9,352 nucleotides of DNA, from NCBI GenBank assembly GCA_014871545.1, contig WGSR01000049.1:1-9352 (forward strand), given 5' to 3'. Of this stretch, positions 6,088 to 9,352 are shown piece after piece (position 1 is the first letter of the stretch; every line of letters begins with the position of its first letter). The notes below the pieces were generated by a model, which made no database searches, was not told where the DNA came from, and saw only the letters and a program-made list of their open reading frames with translations. A program made the translations under genes and the position numbers. This DNA comes from Collinsella sp. Its GTDB lineage: Bacteria; Actinomycetota; Coriobacteriia; Coriobacteriales; Coriobacteriaceae.

Positions 6088-7527
6088 CTAGTCCAGACGA
6101 CGGGTCTGCGCCACGTGCTTATACCAGTATGCGCTTGCCTTGGGCGTGCGCTTCTGGGTCTCAAAGTCAACGTAGAAGAAGCCGTAACGCTTGTTGTAGC
6201 CATTGGTCCAGGAGAACTGATCCTGCAGGCTCCACAGGAAGTAGCCGCCCACGTTGACGCCCACCTCCATGGCCTTGAGCAGCCAACGCAGGTGCTGCTC
6301 GATGTAGTCGATGCGCGGCTGGTCGTCCACAAAACCGTCCTTGTAGGGGTCCTTGTAGCCCATGCCGTTCTCGGTGATGAAGATCTGCTTGTAGTTGGGG
6401 TAGCGCTGCTTAATGTAGACGAGCAGATCGAACAGGCCCTCGGGATAGATGATCCAGTCCCAGTCGGTGGTGGGGATGCCAGGCTTGTTCACATGCTCGC
6501 CAATACCCTTAACGCGCCAGCGGCCGGTGCCCTTCTCGCCCGTACCGTTGTGGTGCAGGTCGTTCTCGCCATCGTAAGCCTTCAAGAAGCGGCACTGGTA
6601 GTTGTTAACGCCCAGGTAGTCGTTGTAGAGCGCGGCCTCGCGCATGATTTCCAGATCCTCGTCTAGGATCTCGATGGTGCCGCCCGAGACGGCAGCCAGG
6701 CGGTTGGCGCACTCGAGGGTGTCGGGCGCGTAGTCGCCGCGGAAGGTGGCGTCGAGCAAAAACTGGTTTTGCAGCACGTGCTCGTTGTTGGCGGCTTTGA
6801 TGTCGGCGGGGTCGTTCTCGTTGAGCGGGTACTTGAACTCCAACGACTGAATGACGCCGATTTTGCCCTTAAAGCCGCCGTTGTGGAAGGCCAGCACTGC
6901 CTTGGCGTGAGCGAGCATCATGTTGTGCTCGCACTGGAAGGCCTCGGCAAGATGCGCCTTGACGCCACCGGGGAAGGTGCCCTCGATGTAGGTGTTGGAG
7001 GCGTCGGCCCAGATCTCGTTAAAGGTGAACCAGTAGGTCACCTGGTCGGCGTACTCCTTAAAGCAGAAGGTGGCAAAGTCCACAAAGGCGTCGATGGTCT
7101 CGCGGTTGAGGAAGTCGCCCTTCTCAAAGAGGGGCAGCGGCGTGTCGAAGTGATGCAGCGTGACGAACGGCTCAACGTGGTGCTTGTGGCACTCGGCGAA
7201 AAGGTCGTGGTAGAACTGTACGCCCTCGGGGTTGATTTCGCCGGTACCGTTGGGGAAGATGCGGCTCCAGGCGATGGAGAGGCGAATGCCGTTGATGCCA
7301 AACTCCTCGCACAGCTCCAGATCGACGGGGTACTGGTTGTAGAAGTCCGAAGCGGGATCGGGGGAGAAGCGGCCCTGGGCCTCCAGGAAGTCGTCCCAGG
7401 CGACTTTGCCCTTACCGTGAGTGCGGGTCTCGCCTTCTACCTGGTAGGCAGCGGTGGCGCCGCCAAAGACAAAGTCCTCGGGAAACTGCGCGGGCGGGTT
7501 GGTGACGCTAGCGGGGTTAACGGACAT
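6088..7527 (-). CDS. lacG: Family 1 glycoside hydrolase, 6-phospho-beta-galactosidase-like
   Basis: This 479-residue GH1 enzyme is expected to hydrolyse 6-phospho-beta-glycosides in the cytosol. From memory it resembles lactococcal LacG strongly over residues 60-170, including SIAWSRIFP and VEPFVTLHHFDTP. The acid/base is Glu171 in WFTFNEI and the nucleophile is Glu386 in FITENGMG. The pocket FSWTNGYNKRYG supplies Ser439, Trp440, Lys446 and Tyr448, the LacG-type 6-phosphate and galactoside signature. One oddity is GVNNY at 306-310, where relatives, including the neighbour at 2999-4441, have an N-Y-Y motif. The second Tyr, which contacts the nucleophile in GH1, is kept. The ATG at 7527 is the furthest upstream start in frame, and only a weak GGAT precedes it. 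It is the second gene after EIICB, with a 66-base gap containing a hairpin. Assignment to GH1 is certain; the natural substrate is inferred. Confidence 0.94.
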   Translation of the reverse strand: MSVNPASVTNPPAQFPEDFVFGGATAAYQVEGETRTHGKGKVAWDDFLEAQGRFSPDPASDFYNQYPVDLELCEEFGINGIRLSIAWSRIFPNGTGEINPEGVQFYHDLFAECHKHHVEPFVTLHHFDTPLPLFEKGDFLNRETIDAFVDFATFCFKEYADQVTYWFTFNEIWADASNTYIEGTFPGGVKAHLAEAFQCEHNMMLAHAKAVLAFHNGGFKGKIGVIQSLEFKYPLNENDPADIKAANNEHVLQNQFLLDATFRGDYAPDTLECANRLAAVSGGTIEILDEDLEIMREAALYNDYLGVNNYQCRFLKAYDGENDLHHNGTGEKGTGRWRVKGIGEHVNKPGIPTTDWDWIIYPEGLFDLLVYIKQRYPNYKQIFITENGMGYKDPYKDGFVDDQPRIDYIEQHLRWLLKAMEVGVNVGGYFLWSLQDQFSWTNGYNKRYGFFYVDFETQKRTPKASAYWYKHVAQTRRLD

Positions 7528-7550
7528 GATGATCCAATCGTCTAAATCGA

Positions 7551-7584
7551 AGGGCCAGCCGGCTGTGGATGGTCGGCTGACCCT
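7551..7584 (-). other. Intercistronic hairpin between EIICB and hydrolase genes
   Basis: Two 13-base arms, 7551-7563 and 7572-7584, fold with an 8-base loop. In the minus-strand transcript this gives 11 Watson-Crick pairs, one G-U and one mismatch. It fills most of the 66-base gap between the EIICB stop and the hydrolase ATG. No U-run follows, so it is unlikely to be a full terminator. It could stabilise one cistron or slow translation of the hydrolase, which has only a weak ribosome binding site. Confidence 0.55.
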
Positions 7585-7593
7585 AAGCGTTAC

Positions 7594-9352
7594 TTACTTC
7601 GAAAGCTGTTCACTCACGAAGGCGAGAGACTTGTCGCCGTTCTGGGAGAGCTCGATGTACTGCTTACCGCGGCAGGCGACGCACTTGTTGCCCACGCGCT
7701 CGCAGTCCTTTTGCAGGTCGGCCAGGTAGCTTGCGGCCTGCGGGGCCAGGACGACCAGGTCAAAGTCGGGGAGCATGTCGACGTGATTGCCATATGCCTC
7801 GGCAGCGGTTTCAAGATTGATGCCGCGCTCCTTGGCGGCCTTGGCCAGCGCGTTGGCCAGCAGACCCGAGGTACCGCCACCCTGGCAGAGCACGAGCACG
7901 CGCTTACCGTTGAGGTCGCTGGCGGTCGTTGCCTCGGCAGCGGGTGCTGCGGCAGCGGCGGGAGTGGCGTCGGCCTTCACGGCCTCGGTAGCAGCGCCGG
8001 CGGCAACGCTCTTGGCGTCAGTCTTGCCCTGGAAGGCATCGTTGAGCTTGGCAGCCTTCTCGGCGTTCTTGGCCGCGAGCTCCTCCTCGGAAATCTCGGC
8101 CTCCTCGGCGCACTTCTGGGCGTCATAGGCACGGAAGAACGGATAGTACAGGGCAAAGTCGACGACCAGGATGATGGCGAGCATCACAAAGGCGAGCGGC
8201 TGGAAGCCCAGACCCATGATGGTGCCGATGGGGCCGGGGACGGTCCAAGGCAGGGTGTACATAAAGCCGTTCATGCCCAAGAAGTCGATAAAGATCTTGA
8301 GGATCCAGATGTTGGCGATCGGGGCAAAGACGAACGGGACAAAGAAGACGGGGTTGAGCACGATGGGCGCGGCGAACAGCAGCGGCTCGTTGACGGCAAA
8401 GCACACGGGAACGATAGCGGCCTTACCGACAGCGCGCATCTCCTGGGACTTGGCCAGGAAGCAGAACATAAAGACCAGGACGAGCGTGGCGCCGGTGCCG
8501 CCCATGCAGACGACGAAGTACTGGGCACCCTGGGTCAGGACAGCGGTGGCGTGCTCGCCAGCCTGGAACGCAGCCAGGTTGTCGGTCATGTTGGCAACGA
8601 GAGCGGCGGCGATGGCGGGCTCGACGATCGAGGGGCCGTGGACGCCCACGAACCAGAAGAGGCTCATGGCGCCGTAGATCACAGCAAGGCCGATGTAGCC
8701 GTCGGCAGCGGTGAACAGGGGCTGGAACACCTGGATGACGCCCTGGGCAAAGCAGAAGCCAAAGGCAGCGCGGAAGACGATGTCAAAGACCCAAAAGACG
8801 GTGATGCAGACGGAGAAGGGGATGATGTCCTTAAAGGTCTGCGAGATGTTGGGCGGAACCTGCTCGGGCATCTTGACGGTGATGTTGCGCTTGATAAAGA
8901 ACTTGTAGATGATGCCGGTCACAAACGCAGCGATGAAGGCGGTCAGCAGGCCCTTGGAACCAAGGTAGGTGGTGTTGAAGCCGCTGGCGGCGTCCGTGGC
9001 GATCGTGTCGCTCGAAAGGAGCAAGAAGCCGATGATGGCCGCGCACATGCACGAGATAAAGTTGATCTGGTTATTCTTGGGCAGATCGCGGTTCTGGGCG
9101 TCGGCGAAGTGCTTGGCCGTGGTGGCGGCGCAGGCGATGGCCAGGATGCCCATGGAGTAGTTGTAGCACTTCCACAGGGCGTTGTTGATGTCATCGGGCC
9201 AGTAGAAACCCCAGATGTTGGGGACCGAGGCTACCAGGCAGAAGATGGACGAGAAGATGATGATGGGGATGACGGAGATAAAACCGTCGCGGATCGCCTT
9301 GAGGTACTTGTTGCGGGCGATCGCGTTGAAAAAGGGCTGGCCCTTTTCGATG
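7594..9352 (-). CDS. lacE: PTS lactose-family permease, fused EIICB (LacE type), 5' partial
   Basis: The frame stays open to the right edge of the window, giving 585 visible residues; the ATG at 9153 is internal. The first visible residues, IEKGQPFFNAIARNKYLKAI, align with residues 8-27 of the paralogue at 1062-2822, so only about eight N-terminal residues are missing. The EIIC domain has about ten hydrophobic segments, VHGPS (His-Gly at visible 238-239) and NEPLLF (321-326). A long linker rich in Ala and Glu spans about 414-482. The EIIB domain begins KRVLVLCQGGGTSGLLANAL, with the phospho-acceptor Cys at visible 489, and is very LacE-like. It imports and phosphorylates a beta-disaccharide using an unlinked EIIA, since none is encoded here. 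It is upstream of the glycosidase at 6088-7527 in the same operon. Its promoter and start lie outside the window. It is clearly diverged from its paralogue, so a different substrate or affinity is plausible. Confidence 0.93.
   Translation of the reverse strand, partial: IEKGQPFFNAIARNKYLKAIRDGFISVIPIIIFSSIFCLVASVPNIWGFYWPDDINNALWKCYNYSMGILAIACAATTAKHFADAQNRDLPKNNQINFISCMCAAIIGFLLLSSDTIATDAASGFNTTYLGSKGLLTAFIAAFVTGIIYKFFIKRNITVKMPEQVPPNISQTFKDIIPFSVCITVFWVFDIVFRAAFGFCFAQGVIQVFQPLFTAADGYIGLAVIYGAMSLFWFVGVHGPSIVEPAIAAALVANMTDNLAAFQAGEHATAVLTQGAQYFVVCMGGTGATLVLVFMFCFLAKSQEMRAVGKAAIVPVCFAVNEPLLFAAPIVLNPVFFVPFVFAPIANIWILKIFIDFLGMNGFMYTLPWTVPGPIGTIMGLGFQPLAFVMLAIILVVDFALYYPFFRAYDAQKCAEEAEISEEELAAKNAEKAAKLNDAFQGKTDAKSVAAGAATEAVKADATPAAAAAPAAEATTASDLNGKRVLVLCQGGGTSGLLANALAKAAKERGINLETAAEAYGNHVDMLPDFDLVVLAPQAASYLADLQKDCERVGNKCVACRGKQYIELSQNGDKSLAFVSEQLSK

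Noticed and set aside
6771..6784. A CACGTGCTC operator-like sequence inside the second hydrolase
   Set aside because: It matches only half of TGWTMACGTGCTCA, lies within coding sequence and is probably chance.
3653..7545. Long plus-strand frames opposite the two hydrolases (3653-4432, 6049-6666, 6769-7545)
   Set aside because: Both hydrolases are full-length GH1 enzymes on the minus strand. These frames are low-complexity antisense shadows of their codon bias.

Overview
The window looks like a chromosomal carbohydrate-utilisation region of a GC-rich anaerobic gut actinobacterium. A Collinsella-like member of the Coriobacteriia is my best guess. That rests on base composition, codon use, LacI-type regulators paired with phosphotransferase (PTS) genes, and general familiarity, not on any search. 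There are no RNA genes, transposases, CRISPR arrays or phage genes. Six protein genes fill almost all of it, and two of them run off the window ends.

Layout: (1) 1-804, plus strand: the C-terminal three quarters of a LacI/GalR-family repressor. (2) 805-1061: a convergent intergenic region with a cassette of two long palindromes, then a rho-independent terminator for the minus strand. (3) 1062-4441, minus strand: a family 1 6-phospho-glycosidase (2999-4441) followed downstream by a fused lactose-family PTS permease EIICB (1062-2822), with a strong hairpin between them. (4) 4442-4782: a divergent promoter region with three near-identical LacI-type operator sequences. (5) 4783-5820, plus strand: a complete LacI-family repressor. 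(6) 5821-6087: a second copy of the two-palindrome cassette, then a second minus-strand terminator. (7) 6088-9352, minus strand: a second EIICB (7594 to beyond the window end) followed by a second family 1 6-phospho-glycosidase (6088-7527), again with a hairpin between them.

The region is therefore two paralogous modules of the form regulator, palindrome cassette, permease plus hydrolase. In the first module the hydrolase precedes the permease; in the second the order is reversed. Likely physiology: EIICB imports and phosphorylates a beta-linked disaccharide, and the cytosolic hydrolase splits the 6-phosphate product. Both hydrolases carry the Ser-Trp...Lys-x-Tyr pocket of LacG-type 6-phospho-beta-galactosidases, and both permeases have the LacE-type C-B fusion, so lactose or another beta-galactoside is a better first guess than cellobiose. 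No EIIA (LacF-type) gene and no tagatose-6-phosphate pathway genes are present here, so those functions must be supplied from elsewhere.

The genes themselves are ordinary members of known families. The least explained features are the duplicated palindrome cassettes at both convergent junctions, which flank a 5-kb module, and the operator triad at the divergent promoter.
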